NCBI GenBank assembly: GCA_005880805.1
Contig: VBFZ01000010.1
Location: 1-5,245 of the forward strand
DNA: 5,245 bases
DNA from: Chloroflexota bacterium
GTDB taxonomy: Bacteria > Chloroflexota > Limnocylindria > Limnocylindrales > CSP1-4
Direction of reading: 5' to 3'
Both the position numbers and the translations under genes were made by a program. Every line of letters starts with the position of its first letter. Position 1 is the first letter of the stretch. Below the pieces are notes generated by a model. The model made no database searches. It was not told the DNA's origin and worked only from the letters and a program-made list of their open reading frames with translations. Shown piece by piece: positions 4,676 to 5,245 of the stretch.

Positions 4676-5245
4676 CTACAGCGGCGTCCCGACCGGGATC
4701 ACGTCGATGCCGTCGGGGATAAACAGGTGCCCGGCCGACCACGAGGCGGCGTCAGTTCGACCGTACTGCCAGACGATCCGGCCGGTCCGGGGATCGATGA
4801 CGACGACGCGATCGCGGAAGTCATCGTTCAGGGCGATCGTGCCGTCCCCCAACTGGATGGCGAGGCTGGGGTGGTCGAGTCGACCGAGGCCGCCCGTCGG
4901 CGCGTAGCGCCAGAGCAGCCTGCCGCCAGGGCTCAGCCGGACCACCGCCCCCGGGTTGCTGTAGTCGACGAGGAGGACATCTCCCCGATTGTCGAGCTGG
5001 GCGTCCGACGGATAGGCGACCGGGGCATGGACGTCGAACACCACCCGGCCCTTCGAATTGAGGCGCACGACGTGCGAGCCGCCGATCTCGGTGACGAGCA
5101 GTCCGCCGTCCGGGAGAGGCGTGTCGCCGTTCGGGTTGTCGAAGCTGTAGGGCGGGTCGTGGACGCAGTGCCCGGTCTGGCCCAGCTGATCGACGATCCG
5201 CTTGGCCGGGCTGATCTGGAGGATGCGGCAATTGCGGATGTCGGC
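4676..5245 (-). CDS. Beta-propeller (PQQ/arylsulfotransferase-like) protein, C-terminal part (cut by window edge)
   Basis: The minus frame is open from base 5245 to TAG 4678-4676 and shows 189 residues; the N-terminus is outside the window. At least three blades are visible. Their strand pairs are GDTPLPDGGLLVTEIGGSHV then LNSKGRVVFDV; NRGDVLLVDYSNPGAVVRLS then PGGRLLWRY; and LGDGTIALNDDFRDRVVVID then PRTGRIVWQYG. The remnant RILQISPAKRIVDQLGQTG precedes them. The pattern DGxLLVxE, SxAGRVVW, YPSDxQL, LDHPSLA, NDDxRDRVVVIDP, IVWQYG and a final PDGID matches a family often labelled PQQ-binding-like or arylsulfotransferase-like propeller in Actinomycetota and Chloroflexota. Such proteins are usually exported, but no signal can be checked here. 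A GTG at 5068 is only an internal Val codon. No sulfotransferase catalytic residues can be confirmed in this part. It lies upstream of the HGxAVS gene on the same strand, so read-through into that gene's leader is possible. Confidence 0.85.
   Translation of the reverse strand, partial: ADIRNCRILQISPAKRIVDQLGQTGHCVHDPPYSFDNPNGDTPLPDGGLLVTEIGGSHVVRLNSKGRVVFDVHAPVAYPSDAQLDNRGDVLLVDYSNPGAVVRLSPGGRLLWRYAPTGGLGRLDHPSLAIQLGDGTIALNDDFRDRVVVIDPRTGRIVWQYGRTDAASWSAGHLFIPDGIDVIPVGTPL

Noticed and set aside
4530..4742. Minus-strand frame of 70 residues through the leader region
   Set aside because: It overlaps the propeller C-terminus and the structured leader, with no ribosome site and no recognisable protein features.
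1..5245. CRISPR array, tRNA, rRNA, insertion sequence
   Set aside because: I saw no regularly spaced short repeats, no cloverleaf or rRNA-like sequence, and no transposase or terminal inverted repeats.

Overview
The window is GC-rich bacterial DNA with short gaps between genes, leaders with strong purine-rich Shine-Dalgarno sites, TTG/GTG-type alternative starts and one apparently leaderless start. The protein set is an actinobacterial-style P-loop protein, a lipoprotein alpha/beta hydrolase, an F420/FMN luciferase-like oxidoreductase, PPC-type and repeat-bearing secreted proteins, and a PQQ/arylsulfotransferase-like propeller. This fits a soil Chloroflexota (Limnocylindria-like) or an Actinomycetota genome. 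That placement is an inference from style and composition; no marker gene is present.

Layout, left to right. (1) Minus strand, 1-309: N-terminal 103 residues of a P-loop NTPase/kinase-like protein that runs off the left edge. (2) 310-661: a 352-base spacer with no convincing gene, holding a two-copy 40-bp tandem duplication and a small hairpin just past the hydrolase stop. (3) Minus strand, 662-1594: lipoprotein alpha/beta hydrolase. (4) 1595-1767: divergent intergenic region. (5) Plus strand, 1768-2663: a luciferase-like monooxygenase (LLM) gene broken by a -1 frame change near 2341-2348, so it reads as two pieces. (6) Plus strand, 2859-3764: secreted protein with an N-terminal PPC-like domain and an unassigned C-terminal beta-rich domain. 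It is followed by a perfect 12-bp hairpin terminator. (7) Plus strand, 3846-4001: a 51-residue two-helix membrane protein, probably translated from a leaderless mRNA, followed by another strong hairpin shared with the convergent gene. (8) Minus strand, 4105-4533: small secreted protein with a duplicated 35-residue unit built on an HGxAVSxxA motif. Its leader can fold into a long structure that hides the Shine-Dalgarno. (9) Minus strand, 4676-5245: C-terminal part of a beta-propeller protein that runs off the right edge.

The genes do not form an obvious pathway. Four of the seven loci encode exported or membrane proteins (hydrolase lipoprotein, PPC protein, small membrane protein, HGxAVS protein), so the region looks like a cell-envelope/accessory neighbourhood of mostly single-gene units. 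The most interesting parts are the structured leader at 4534-4660 together with the repeat protein it precedes, and the small membrane gene with its promoter-proximal palindrome.
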